In this document: positions 34,738 through 43,901 of the stretch, piece after piece | Position numbering within the stretch: position 1 is the first letter of the stretch | Layout: every line of letters begins with the position of its first letter | Source of the DNA: Bacillota bacterium | GTDB lineage: Bacteria; Bacillota; Clostridia; Lachnospirales; Lachnospiraceae | DNA: 59,590 nucleotides | Reading direction: 5' to 3' | Assembly (NCBI GenBank): GCA_023411215.1 | Contig: JAEYOY010000031.1 | Coordinates: forward strand, 1-59,590 | Program-made: the position numbers and the translations under genes | The notes under the pieces: generated by a model | What the model saw: only the letters and a program-made list of their open reading frames with translations | Database searches by the model: none | What the model was told of the DNA's origin: nothing

Positions 34738-34880
34738 AAGCCCATAACCAAGTATCTTTGACGAGGAGCTGGGAGATATGATTAAGATTAAGAAGCCCAT
34801 AACCAAGTGTCCTTGACGAAGAGCAGAGAGATATGATTAAGTAAGCCCATAACCAAGTATCCTTGACGAGGAGCTGATAT
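34738..34880 (+). repeat. Tandem repeat, three copies of 50-55 bases, with tiny ORFs
   Basis: Units beginning AAGCCCATAACCAAGT start at 34738, 34793 and 34843; each contains TTGACGARGAGC, and the first two end in GAGATATGATTAAG. The first two copies complete small ORFs with upstream purine-rich sites: MKPITKYL (ATG 34735, GGAG upstream) and MIKIKKPITKCP (GAGGAG nine bases upstream). The third copy has only M-I-K-stop before it. Confidence 0.85.
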
Positions 34881-34900
34881 TTATTATACGAATAGAAGGG

Positions 34901-34932
34901 GTATCTTTTTTGAAGATACAGATTATTTTTTT
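34901..34932 (+). terminator. Possible weak terminator/attenuator before acpP
   Basis: GTATCTT pairs with AAGATAC around a 5-base loop; TTTTTTT follows seven bases later. Weak by spacing, but it could reduce read-through from fabH into acpP. Confidence 0.4.
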
Positions 34933-34996
34933 AATTGATTACTTCAAATATTTTAATTTAAAAATTGAAGTAGTTATGTGAGGAGGTGGTATTGGG

Positions 34997-35038
34997 ATGT
35001 ATGACATTTGTAATTCTGATCATGATGTGACAGTATAG
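34997..35038 (+). other. 13-codon ORF with strong ribosome site
   Basis: AGGAGGTGG lies 7-12 bases before an ATG that opens MYDICNSDHDVTV then TAG. Its strong site in an otherwise non-coding gap makes a leader peptide conceivable; chance is equally possible. Confidence 0.3.
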
Positions 35039-35287
35039 GTAATTAAAGGTAATAATTGTAAGCGGATTATAGGGTATTTGTCCCTTAATCATAAATTGAG
35101 TAATTAACACTGAAATACGAGATATTGCTCTCGAGCCGCATGGTATGCGGTTCTATCACAACAAACGATAGAAATACGCTCTGCGGATTTTCTATTGTAA
35201 TGAATAATATGGAAGGGGCAAGGCTCCTCCCTGATAAAATGAAAAGGAGGTAGTAGTCCTCCGTATATTAGGAGGATGAATAAGACC

Positions 35288-35521
35288 ATGGATTTAAACA
35301 AGATTAAAGAGGTTGTAGCAGATCAATTAGGAGTAGACGTAGCTGAGTTAAAAGAGGAGACATCCTTAAAGGACGATTTGAGTGCAGACTCCCTCGATTT
35401 ATTCCAAATAATTATGTCCTTAGAAGAAGAGTTCGGTATTGAAATTCCTACCGAGGATACAGAGAGTATCGGAACAATTGGTGATATTGAGAAGTATTTG
35501 AACAGCAGAAGCGAGGAGTAA
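35288..35521 (+). CDS. acpP: Acyl carrier protein AcpP
   Basis: 77 residues, acidic and helical. The phosphopantetheine serine is in ADSLDLFQIIM (about Ser37). It carries growing acyl chains for FabH, FabF and the other enzymes encoded next to it. ATG 35288 is preferred: the ATG at 35276 touches AGGAGG directly. A second AGGAGG at 35244 is tied up in a small hairpin GGAGG/CCTCC (35245-35261). Confidence 0.95.
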   Translation: MDLNKIKEVVADQLGVDVAELKEETSLKDDLSADSLDLFQIIMSLEEEFGIEIPTEDTESIGTIGDIEKYLNSRSEE

Positions 35522-35584
35522 TAGAAGGGATATTTCCTTAGTATTTGTGCCGCTATAGGGCGGCGGAATGGAGTTAGTAAGAGG

Positions 35585-36514
35585 ATGAAATCTAGGGTAT
35601 GCGATTTACTGAATATTGAGTATCCGATCTTCCAAGGTGCGATGGCTAGAATTTCAGACGCTTCCCTTGCTTCTGCAGTATCGGAGGCGGGTGGATTAGG
35701 TATTATTGCTGGTGGGACTGCACCTGTGGAAGTGATTCGAGCCGAAGTTCGAAAGGCGAAGGAATTAACCAATAAGCCTTTTGGCGTAAATATCATGCTT
35801 CTGAGTGAATTTGCGGACGATATTGCTAATATGGTCTGTGAAGAAGGAGTTAAAGTGGTCACAACCGGAGCAGGAGCACCGGGTAAATATATGGAGATGT
35901 GGAAAGCGCATGGGATTAAAGTAATTCCGGTAGTTCCCTCTGTTGCCATAGCAAAACGAATGGTACGAAGTGGCGCAGATGCAGTCATAGCAGAAGGTAC
36001 CGAGTCCGGTGGACATGTGGGAGAGCTGACAACAATGGTTTTAGTTCCTCAGGTGGTGGATGCGGTAGATGTGCCTGTCATTGCAGCAGGCGGAATAGCC
36101 GATGGCAGAGGCATGGCAGCAGCCTTTATGTTGGGGGCAGAAGCGGTGCAGATAGGAACTCGTTTCCTGACCGCTCATGAATGTACAGTACACCCGAATT
36201 ATAAGCAGAAGGTACTTGGTGCAAAGGATATTGATACGGTTGTAACCGGACGATCTACCGGTCATCCCGTTAGAACCCTGAAGAATAAGTTGAGCCGCAA
36301 ATTCATTGAATTAGAAGCTGCAAATGCATCAGTTGCAGAGCTTGAACAACTTGGTGTCGGAGCATTGGCGAAAGCGGTAGTCCAAGGCGATGTGGAATTC
36401 GGTAGTGTCATGGCCGGTCAGGTCGCAGCTATGGTAAATAAAGAACAAAGCTGTAAAGATATTATTCAGGGACTGTTCCATGAGGCAAATCAGCTTATGG
36501 GCCATCAGATATAA
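35585..36514 (+). CDS. fabK: Enoyl-ACP reductase II FabK (flavoenzyme)
   Basis: 309 residues of the FMN-dependent TIM-barrel enoyl reductase, not FabI. N-terminal EYPIFQGAMARISDASLASA, GVNIMLLSEF, AEGTESGGHVGE with the catalytic His, and AAGGIADGRGMAAAFMLGAE are FabK/NMO-family signatures. It performs the last reduction of each elongation cycle. FabK enzymes are naturally insensitive to triclosan. Its end overlaps an alternative upstream start of fabD by 35 bases. Confidence 0.95.
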   Translation: MKSRVCDLLNIEYPIFQGAMARISDASLASAVSEAGGLGIIAGGTAPVEVIRAEVRKAKELTNKPFGVNIMLLSEFADDIANMVCEEGVKVVTTGAGAPGKYMEMWKAHGIKVIPVVPSVAIAKRMVRSGADAVIAEGTESGGHVGELTTMVLVPQVVDAVDVPVIAAGGIADGRGMAAAFMLGAEAVQIGTRFLTAHECTVHPNYKQKVLGAKDIDTVVTGRSTGHPVRTLKNKLSRKFIELEAANASVAELEQLGVGALAKAVVQGDVEFGSVMAGQVAAMVNKEQSCKDIIQGLFHEANQLMGHQI

Positions 36515-36548
36515 CATATTGAATACTGTATCTGGAGATGGAGGATAT

Positions 36549-37490
36549 ATGGGAAAAACAGCTTTTTTATTTGCAGGACAGGGAGCTCAGTATATCGGAA
36601 TGGGGAAAGAGCTTTATGAGTCATATTCAAAGTGTAGGCAGGTCTTTGAGGAAGCGAGCGATTGCTTAGGCTTTGATATTGGTAAGCTGATACTTACAGG
36701 AACGAAGGAAGAGCTCGATCAGACGGAGAATACACAGCCAGCTGTGGTGACTATGACATTGGCAGCCTATCAGGCAGTCCGCGAACAGGGCATTGTACCC
36801 GATGTAGTTGCAGGTCTTAGTCTTGGCGAGTATTCAGCTTTAACTGCCGCGGGAGCTTTCACCTTATCCCAGGTGGTTGGGTTGGTTCGTAAACGTGGTC
36901 GTTTCATGCAAGATGCGGTACCGGCAGGGATTGGCAAGATGTGTGCCGTTCTCAATCTGTCGGAGGATAAGATAAGAGAAGCCTGTGAGGAAGCAAAGCC
37001 CTTCGGTATTGTTGAACCGGCTAACTTTAATTGCCCTGGACAGATCGTCATCGGAGGTGAGATAAAAGCGGTGGATGAAGCGGCGAGGTTGGCGATGGAA
37101 AAGGGAGCAATGAAGACCATTGATTTGACGGTAAGCGCACCCTTTCATACATCTATGCTTCAGCCGGCGGCTGACCGATTGAAACTGGAGCTCGATAATC
37201 TACTACTCGGTGAGTTGATGACTCCGGTTATAAGTAATGTAAATGCAGATTATATCGAGAGCACCAATCAGGTAAAGGACCTTTTATATAAACAGGTAAT
37301 GAGAAGTGTGCTATGGGAACAGTCTGTTCGTAGGATGATTACCGATGGGGTAACAAATTTTATTGAAATTGGACCGGGTAAGACCTTATCCGGTTTTGTC
37401 AAGAAGATAGACCGGGGACTGCGTATCTTCAATGTTGAGGATGTCACCTCTCTGGGGAATACTGTAAAAGCGATACAGGCCGGAAAATAG
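36549..37490 (+). CDS. fabD: Malonyl-CoA:ACP transacylase FabD
   Basis: 313 residues from ATG 36549 (TGGAGGATAT upstream); an open frame begins 23 codons earlier inside fabK. FLFAGQGAQYIGMGKEL is the oxyanion loop, the nucleophile Ser sits in GLSLGEYSAL, and the catalytic His in SAPFHTSML. It loads malonate onto ACP. fabG follows 13 bases later. Confidence 0.95.
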   Translation: MGKTAFLFAGQGAQYIGMGKELYESYSKCRQVFEEASDCLGFDIGKLILTGTKEELDQTENTQPAVVTMTLAAYQAVREQGIVPDVVAGLSLGEYSALTAAGAFTLSQVVGLVRKRGRFMQDAVPAGIGKMCAVLNLSEDKIREACEEAKPFGIVEPANFNCPGQIVIGGEIKAVDEAARLAMEKGAMKTIDLTVSAPFHTSMLQPAADRLKLELDNLLLGELMTPVISNVNADYIESTNQVKDLLYKQVMRSVLWEQSVRRMITDGVTNFIEIGPGKTLSGFVKKIDRGLRIFNVEDVTSLGNTVKAIQAGK

Positions 37491-37503
37491 AAAGGAAGTT
37501 AGA

Positions 37504-38244
37504 ATGCTGAAGGGAAAGGTTGCAGTAATCACAGGAGCAGGAAGAGGCATTGGCAAGGCAATCGCCTTACAGTTTGCCGAGAATGGCTCCAAAGTAGTAG
37601 TAAATTATCGCAGTAGTGTGACTCAGGTCGAAGAGGTGATAAACATCATCAAAAGTGCCGGTGGGGAAGCGATTGCGGTACAGGCTAATATCAGCAGAGA
37701 AGAGGATGCTAAGAGACTGATTGAAGAAGCGGTAAAGCAATTCGGCAGATTGGATGTATTAGTGAACAATGCCGGTATCACCAAAGATAATTTACTAATG
37801 CGTATGTCGGAACAGGATTTCGTCAGTGTAATCGATACGAATCTGAAGGGAACCTTCTTTTGCACCAAGCATGCAGCAACCGCAATGCTGAAGCAGCGAA
37901 GCGGAAAGATCATCAACATTTCTTCCGTGGTCGGTATCACCGGCAATGTGGGCCAGGCAAACTATGCGGCTTCCAAAGCTGGAGTGATCGGTATGACGAA
38001 AGCAGTGGCAAGAGAGCTTTCTTCCCGCGGTATCACAGTAAATTGCGTTGCACCCGGATTCATTGAGACTGATATGACAGAGCAGCTCTCCGATAAGGTG
38101 AAGGAGGCAACGATTGCGAACATACCGTTAAAACGTTACGGTTTTGCAAGCGAGGTGGCCGGGGCAGTCAGTTTCTTAGCTTCTGAGGCTGCGAATTATA
38201 TCACTGGGCAGGTGCTTCAGGTTGACGGCGGTCTTGCAATGTAA
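37504..38244 (+). CDS. fabG: 3-oxoacyl-ACP reductase FabG
   Basis: 246 residues of the short-chain dehydrogenase family. NADPH loop TGAGRGIGKAIA at the N-terminus, NNAGITKDNLLMRM, and the catalytic Ser-Tyr-Lys in ISSVVG...YAASKAG. It reduces 3-oxoacyl-ACP. The AAGGAAGTTAGA upstream gives a fair ribosome site. Confidence 0.96.
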   Translation: MLKGKVAVITGAGRGIGKAIALQFAENGSKVVVNYRSSVTQVEEVINIIKSAGGEAIAVQANISREEDAKRLIEEAVKQFGRLDVLVNNAGITKDNLLMRMSEQDFVSVIDTNLKGTFFCTKHAATAMLKQRSGKIINISSVVGITGNVGQANYAASKAGVIGMTKAVARELSSRGITVNCVAPGFIETDMTEQLSDKVKEATIANIPLKRYGFASEVAGAVSFLASEAANYITGQVLQVDGGLAM

Positions 38245-38439
38245 TGTAAAATAAAAATTGTTCTTTTGGGTTTTGAGATACTACGAGGCAGTTCATGAAG
38301 GTTAGTGAAGATAATTAAAGACAGATTGTACCTATGTTATAGAATATAAATGGCTCACTGGATTTGCTAAAATATATTATCAAAGAATAGTTGTCTTTAT
38401 GAATACAGATGCCGAGAACGGCGTAAAGAGAGGATAGAT

Positions 38440-39678
38440 ATGAAGCATAGAGTAGTTGTTACAGGTATGGGTGCTATTACCCCGATCGGTAATAGTGCAG
38501 AGGAATTCTTTATTAACATACAGGCTGGTACCTGCGGTATTGACTCTATCAAGTCGTTTGATACAGAAGGTTTTCAGGTAAAGCTCGCAGCCGAGGTTAA
38601 GGATTTTGATCCGAAAAAATACATGGATTCAAAGGATGCCAGAAGAATGGACCGCTTCTCTCAGTTTGCGGTTGCTGCAGCAAAGGAGGCAATCGAGGAT
38701 TCGGGTATCAACCTCGAGAGTATTGACCGTGATCGTTTCGGAGTTATCGTCGGTTCCGGTATCGGCAGTATCGGGCTTATTGAGAAAGAGACAAAGACCC
38801 TGCTCGAAAAGGGACCAAAGCGAATTAATCCGCTATTTATCCCAATGACCATTACAAATATGGCAGCAGGTAATATTGCTATCCAATTTGGTGCAAACGG
38901 CGTTTGTACGAATGTTGTAACCGCTTGTGCAACTGGCAATAACTGTATCGGTGAAGCATTCCGCAGTATTAAGCATGGTTATTCAGATCTCATATTGGCA
39001 GGTGGCACGGAAGGTTCAATTACTCCGTTAGGAGTAGCAGGTTTCTCCGCTTTGAATGCATTATCTACCAGCAATGATCCGGCAAGAGCATCCATTCCGT
39101 TTGATAAGGAACGAGACGGCTTCGTTATGGGTGAAGGTGCAGGTATCTTATTGCTTGAAGAATTTGAACACGCTAAGGCTCGAGGTGCGAAAATTTATGC
39201 GGAAGTCGTAGGCTATGGTACTACTGGAGATGCTTATCATATTACCGCTCCATCTCCCGAAGGAGAGGGTGGTGCAAAGGCTATGAAGCTGGCGATGGAG
39301 GAGGCAAATGTCACTGCGAAGGAGATTTCTTATATCAATGCTCATGGCACCAGTACACCGACCAATGACCGTATCGAGACAGCTGCAATCAAGCTGGCAA
39401 TGGGGGAGGCAGCATATCAGGTTCCGGTAAGCTCTACCAAGTCCATGATCGGACATCTTTTAGGAGCAGCAGGAGCAGTTGAAGCAGTCATCTGTATTAA
39501 GGCTATGGAGAAAAGCTTCATTCCGCCTACGATCGGATTGAAGGTTACTGATGAGGAATGTGATTTGGATTATGTAGCTAACGTTGGGAGAACAGCAAAG
39601 CTTACCTATACTATGTCCAACTCCTTAGGTTTTGGGGGACATAATGCTACATTATTATTCAAAAATATACGCGAATAA
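38440..39678 (+). CDS. fabF: 3-oxoacyl-ACP synthase II FabF
   Basis: 412 residues. The catalytic Cys163 is in TACATGNNCIGEAF; the two histidines are in NAHGTSTPTND (~303) and MIGHLLGAAGAVE (~338). It elongates acyl chains and adjusts chain length with temperature. A 195-base gap from fabG includes ATTATCAAAG (38376-38385), a half-site of the FabT box, so a second weak control point is possible. Confidence 0.96.
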   Translation: MKHRVVVTGMGAITPIGNSAEEFFINIQAGTCGIDSIKSFDTEGFQVKLAAEVKDFDPKKYMDSKDARRMDRFSQFAVAAAKEAIEDSGINLESIDRDRFGVIVGSGIGSIGLIEKETKTLLEKGPKRINPLFIPMTITNMAAGNIAIQFGANGVCTNVVTACATGNNCIGEAFRSIKHGYSDLILAGGTEGSITPLGVAGFSALNALSTSNDPARASIPFDKERDGFVMGEGAGILLLEEFEHAKARGAKIYAEVVGYGTTGDAYHITAPSPEGEGGAKAMKLAMEEANVTAKEISYINAHGTSTPTNDRIETAAIKLAMGEAAYQVPVSSTKSMIGHLLGAAGAVEAVICIKAMEKSFIPPTIGLKVTDEECDLDYVANVGRTAKLTYTMSNSLGFGGHNATLLFKNIRE

Positions 39679-39705
39679 AGTAAAGATGCAATTTTTACTT
39701 TTTGA

Positions 39706-39752
39706 GTTTGTACCTTCTGCATCAAAGTTTGTGGAGCACACTTGGTACAAAC
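39706..39752 (+). repeat. Small dispersed inverted repeat, copy 2
   Basis: GTTTGTACC and GGTACAAAC form the outer stem, with AAGT...CACTT inside. It resembles the element at 6226-6284 in both arms and core. It sits between fabF and accB without a terminator T-run. Confidence 0.6.
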
Positions 39753-39815
39753 CAACACTGAATGAAATATTTTAAGGTGTTAAGATTCCGCAGTGCGATA
39801 TTATGGAGGCAAATT

Positions 39816-40340
39816 ATGGATTACAAGGCGATTATTAACTTGATGAAGGAAATGAATCAGACAGAATTAACGAAGCTTGAGGTTGAAGAAGAAGGCGTTC
39901 GTATCTGCCTGGAGAAGGCGCATAGACTCTCCGAGAATCAGTGTTCAAATACAGCTTTCACACAGAATCAGTTATCCTACCCGCTATATACACCGGCAAT
40001 GAGCTATCCGCAGACTGTATGTCAAATTACTCCGAATGTATCTGGCAGTATGACGTCTCAGGAGTCAGCAGCAAGTGCATCTGAGGCAATCTCAGAGGAA
40101 TTAAACCATAAGAAGCTGGTATCTCCGATGGTAGGTACCTTTTATTCACAGCCCTCTCCAGATAAACCTCCTTTTGTAAAAGTAGGAGATAAGGTAAAGA
40201 AGGGACAGACCATCTGTATCATCGAGGCGATGAAGCTGATGAACGAAATTGAAAGTGAACATGATGGAGAAGTTGCTAAAGTATTGGTAGGTAATGAGGA
40301 GATGGTAGAATTCGGTCAACCTATGTTCCTCATTAAGTAG
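39816..40340 (+). CDS. accB: Biotin carboxyl carrier protein AccB
   Basis: 174 residues from ATG 39816 (TGGAGG upstream; an open frame starts 18 codons earlier). An N-terminal dimerisation segment (MDYKAIINLMKEMNQTEL), a Pro/Ser/Thr-rich linker, and a biotinyl domain with the biotinylated Lys in IEAMKLMNEIES. It shuttles CO2 between AccC and AccAD in acetyl-CoA carboxylase. Confidence 0.95.
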   Translation: MDYKAIINLMKEMNQTELTKLEVEEEGVRICLEKAHRLSENQCSNTAFTQNQLSYPLYTPAMSYPQTVCQITPNVSGSMTSQESAASASEAISEELNHKKLVSPMVGTFYSQPSPDKPPFVKVGDKVKKGQTICIIEAMKLMNEIESEHDGEVAKVLVGNEEMVEFGQPMFLIK

Positions 40341-40368
40341 TTGGCTGATTGGAGGTATAGTGATTATA

Positions 40369-40794
40369 ATGTTAAATGTAGATGAGATACAAAAAATTCT
40401 GCCTCATCGTACACCGTTTTTATTACTCGACCGAGTAGTAGATTTGGAGCCGGGAAAACGAGCCATCGGCAGGAAGTGTGTTACAATGAATGAGCCTTTC
40501 TTTCAGGGACATTTTCCAGGGAAAGCAGTTATGCCCGGAGTACTCATATTGGAGGCTCTTGCTCAGACAGGTGCAATCTGTATGCTGACGGTAGAGGGAA
40601 ATGAAGGCAAGATAGTATATTTCGGTGGAATAGACAAGGTAAAATTTAAGCGTCAGGTAATTCCGGGCGATGTGCTGACTTTAGAGGTGGAGATAACGAA
40701 GAGCAAAGGTAGCTTTGGGGTAGGCACAGCTATCGCTTACGTGGAGGATAAGGTAGCAGTAGAGGCTATCCTGACTTTTGCAATCGGAGCATAG
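40369..40794 (+). CDS. fabZ: 3-hydroxyacyl-ACP dehydratase FabZ
   Basis: About 141 residues of hot-dog fold. PHRTPFLLLDRV and GHFPGKAVMPGVLILEALAQ hold the catalytic His and Glu. The start at ATG 40369 fits the family's usual N-terminus MLN/D; a GTG at 40360, only 4 bases from GGAGG, is the alternative. It sits between accB and accC, the standard FabT-regulon order. Confidence 0.95.
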   Translation: MLNVDEIQKILPHRTPFLLLDRVVDLEPGKRAIGRKCVTMNEPFFQGHFPGKAVMPGVLILEALAQTGAICMLTVEGNEGKIVYFGGIDKVKFKRQVIPGDVLTLEVEITKSKGSFGVGTAIAYVEDKVAVEAILTFAIGA

Positions 40795-40839
40795 TACCGG
40801 ACATGGAATTCTAAGATGGACAAATCAAGGAGAAATGCT

Positions 40840-42174
40840 ATGTTTAAGAAGATTTTAATAGCGAACCGTGGAGAAATTGCAGTCAGAATTATCCGCGCCT
40901 GCAAGGAAATGGGAATTGAAACTGTCGCTGTCTATTCCGAAGCGGATAAGGAAGCCCTACATGTTATGCTGGCTGATGAAGCAGTATGTATCGGTCCGGC
41001 AAGATCCAAAGATAGCTACCTTAATATACAAAATATTATCAGTGCAACGGTTTTAACCGGTGCTACTGCTATTCATCCGGGGTTTGGTTTCCTATCGGAG
41101 AACAGCTCCTTTGCCAGAATGTGTGAGGATTGCAATATCACCTTTATCGGCCCGAAAGCGGATACGATTGATCTGCTTGGTAATAAGTCTAGGGCAAGAG
41201 AGACAATGCAGAAAGCAGGTGTTCCGGTTGTACCCGGTTCCGAAGGTGAGGTTGAGACGATCAAGGACGCAATTCTTCTGGCAGAGACAATCGGATATCC
41301 TGTAATGATTAAGGCATCTGCCGGTGGTGGTGGCAAGGGCATGAGAGCGGTATTTAATGAAGAGGATTTAGAAAAGGCTTATCATTCTGCAAAGGCAGAA
41401 GCCAAAGCCTCCTTTGCGGATGATAAGGTATATATTGAGAAGTTAATCATTCATCCCAAGCACATAGAGTTTCAGATACTTGCAGACAGCCACGGTAATG
41501 TAGTTCATCTTGGAGAGAGGGATTGTTCTGTCCAGAGAAGAAATCAGAAGATGATTGAAGAATCACCTTCCGCAATAATGACACCGGAGCTTCGTCGCAG
41601 GATGGGCTTGGCTGCTGTGAGAGCGGCTGAGGCTACCGGATATATCAATGCCGGAACCATTGAATTCTTACTCGATCAGCAGGGGAATTACTATTTCATG
41701 GAAATGAATACCCGTATTCAAGTAGAGCACCCGGTGACTGAGATGGTAACCGGTATCGATATGATTAAGGCTCAGATTAAAATAGCCTATGGTGAGGAGA
41801 TGCCATACCGTCAAGAGAACATAGAATTCCGCGGTCATGCCATAGAGTGTAGAATAAATGCAGAGGACCCGGCAAAAAATTTCATGCCATGTCCGGGACG
41901 CATAGAGAATGTATTGTTTCCGGGAGGGTTCGGAGTCCGTGTTGACAGTGCCTTGTATCCCGGCTATCTGGTTCCTTCCTGTTATGATTCCATGCTTGCT
42001 AAGGTGATTGCCTATGGAAGTGACAGGGATGAAGCGATTGGGCGAATGAAGAGAGCGTTATCGGAACTGATCATTGACGGTATACAGACCAATGTGGAAT
42101 ATCAGTATGAGCTTTTGGAACGGGAGGAAATCCTAACTGGAAAATATCATACCGGACTAATTGAGGGAAAATAA
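40840..42174 (+). CDS. accC: Biotin carboxylase AccC
   Basis: 444 residues from ATG 40840 (AAGGAGAA upstream). ATP-grasp enzyme: N-terminal MFKKILIANRGEIAVR, glycine-rich KASAGGGGKGMR, and MEMNTRIQVEHPVTE at the active site. It carboxylates biotin on AccB. accD begins 3 bases after its stop. Confidence 0.97.
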   Translation: MFKKILIANRGEIAVRIIRACKEMGIETVAVYSEADKEALHVMLADEAVCIGPARSKDSYLNIQNIISATVLTGATAIHPGFGFLSENSSFARMCEDCNITFIGPKADTIDLLGNKSRARETMQKAGVPVVPGSEGEVETIKDAILLAETIGYPVMIKASAGGGGKGMRAVFNEEDLEKAYHSAKAEAKASFADDKVYIEKLIIHPKHIEFQILADSHGNVVHLGERDCSVQRRNQKMIEESPSAIMTPELRRRMGLAAVRAAEATGYINAGTIEFLLDQQGNYYFMEMNTRIQVEHPVTEMVTGIDMIKAQIKIAYGEEMPYRQENIEFRGHAIECRINAEDPAKNFMPCPGRIENVLFPGGFGVRVDSALYPGYLVPSCYDSMLAKVIAYGSDRDEAIGRMKRALSELIIDGIQTNVEYQYELLEREEILTGKYHTGLIEGK

Positions 42175-42177
42175 AAG

Positions 42178-43062
42178 ATGAACAAGAATCCATTTAAAGC
42201 GAAGCAATATGCAACCTCAAAAATATATCGTGCCAGACCGCAGGATATTGTACGTACCGGAGCTGAGGAAGAGAAACCGAATGTGCCCCAGGGAATCATG
42301 ACCAAGTGTCCAAACTGCGGTAAAGTCATCTATACGAAGCTGCTGCTTGCGAACTTCAAACGTTGTGATGAATGCGGCTATAACTTTAAGGTATCTGCAA
42401 ATGAACGTTTTGCCATGATTTTGGATGATGGAGAGCTACAGGAATTCGATGCCCAGTTGACGACACGTGATCCACTCGATTTCCCGGGCTACGGAGATAA
42501 GCTGGTGAAAACCCAGTCACAAACAGGGCTGGTAGATGGTGTAGTGACCGGACGAGGCAGGATCGAAGGTCTTCCGGTGATGCTGGGTGTTATGGATCCT
42601 GCTTTCTTCATGGGAAGTATGGGGACGACAATCGGTGAGAAGCTGACAAGACTCTTTGAAAGGGCAACCAAAGAGAGACTACCGGTTATTGTATTTACAG
42701 CGTCCGGTGGTGCCAGAATGCAGGAGGGGATATTCTCCCTGATGCAGATGGCTAAGGTAAGTGCGGCAGTAGCAAAGCACAATGAAGCGGGGCTATTATA
42801 TGTCGTTGTACTTACGGACCCGACGACAGGTGGTGTTACAGCCAGCTTTGCTATGCTAGGAGATATCATTCTGGCAGAGCCGGGAGCACTCATCGGATTT
42901 GCGGGACCCAGAGTAATCGAGCAGACCATAGGCCAGAAGCTTCCGGAAGGCTTCCAGAGAGCTGAATTTTTGTTGGAGCATGGTTTTGTAGATCAAATTG
43001 TGACTAGAGATCAGCTTAAAGCTACATTGGGAGCAATTCTAAAGCTTCATTCTTTGGATTAA
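42178..43062 (+). CDS. accD: Acetyl-CoA carboxyltransferase beta subunit AccD
   Basis: 294 residues. A four-cysteine zinc ribbon at the N-terminus (CPNCGKVIYTK ... CDECGYNF, residues ~42-64) precedes a crotonase-fold carboxyltransferase domain (ASGGARMQEG, DPTTGGVTASFA). It pairs with AccA encoded 53 bases downstream to make malonyl-CoA. Confidence 0.96.
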   Translation: MNKNPFKAKQYATSKIYRARPQDIVRTGAEEEKPNVPQGIMTKCPNCGKVIYTKLLLANFKRCDECGYNFKVSANERFAMILDDGELQEFDAQLTTRDPLDFPGYGDKLVKTQSQTGLVDGVVTGRGRIEGLPVMLGVMDPAFFMGSMGTTIGEKLTRLFERATKERLPVIVFTASGGARMQEGIFSLMQMAKVSAAVAKHNEAGLLYVVVLTDPTTGGVTASFAMLGDIILAEPGALIGFAGPRVIEQTIGQKLPEGFQRAEFLLEHGFVDQIVTRDQLKATLGAILKLHSLD

Positions 43063-43115
43063 TAGATCGTGTAGCTCCTATTATGCTTGATATTAGATAA
43101 AGGAAGGATAAAGCT

Positions 43116-43901
43116 ATGAGTATTACACCTTGGGAAGAAGTGAAGCTTGCCAGAATGCCGGTCAGACCAACAGGCATGGATTATATAGATCGTATCTTTG
43201 ATCAATTTCTTGAACTGCATGGTGATCGGTATTATGCAGAAGATCGTGCGATTGTAGGTGGCATTGCTTTTCTGGGGAGTATCCCTGTTACCGTAATTGC
43301 ACAGCAGAAGGGAAGAAATACCAAAGAGAATATAGCTCGAAACTTCTCCATGCCACATCCTGAAGGCTACCGGAAGGCGCTTCGATTGATGAAACAGGCA
43401 GAGAAGTTCAGAAGACCGATTATCTGCTTTATCGATACCCCAGGTGCCTTCTGCGGGTTGGGTGCCGAGGAGAGAGGCCAGGGAGAAGCAATCGCTGCGA
43501 ATCTTGCAGAAATGATGATGTTGAAAACACCAATCATCTCAGTAGTCATCTCAGAAGGTGGTAGCGGTGGTGCTTTGGCACTCGGTGTAGCGGATAAGGT
43601 ATATATGCTGGAACACTCTATCTATGCGATACTGTCACCGGAGGGCTTTGCAAGTATTCTTTATAAGGATTCCTCCAAGGCTGAGCAGGCGGCGAAGGAT
43701 ATGAAGCTCACCGCACAGGACCTGTTCCAGTTCAAGATCATTGATGGCATTATATCGGAACCTCAGGGAGGGGCACACAACGACTACGATCGAACGGCTG
43801 GTAATATTAAAGCCGTGATTGAAGCAGACTTGCAGGAGCTCTTAGAGCTTCCGGTTGAGGAACTGCTGGAGAGGCGTTACCAGAAGTTCCGAAGAATCTA
43901 G
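43116..43901 (+). CDS. accA: Acetyl-CoA carboxyltransferase alpha subunit AccA
   Basis: 261 residues, the short Gram-positive form. GDRYYAEDRAIVGGIAF, DTPGAFCGLGAEERGQGE and SEGGSGGALALGVAD are family signatures; the latter two form the CoA and oxyanion sites. AAGGAAGGATAAAGCT precedes the start. It is the last gene of the fab/acc locus; a terminator follows at 43999. Confidence 0.96.
   Translation: MSITPWEEVKLARMPVRPTGMDYIDRIFDQFLELHGDRYYAEDRAIVGGIAFLGSIPVTVIAQQKGRNTKENIARNFSMPHPEGYRKALRLMKQAEKFRRPIICFIDTPGAFCGLGAEERGQGEAIAANLAEMMMLKTPIISVVISEGGSGGALALGVADKVYMLEHSIYAILSPEGFASILYKDSSKAEQAAKDMKLTAQDLFQFKIIDGIISEPQGGAHNDYDRTAGNIKAVIEADLQELLELPVEELLERRYQKFRRI

Noticed and set aside
34438..34880. 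CRISPR array in the fabH-acpP gap
   Set aside because: The repeats are directly adjacent or share nearly all their length; there are no unique 30-40 base spacers and no cas genes.
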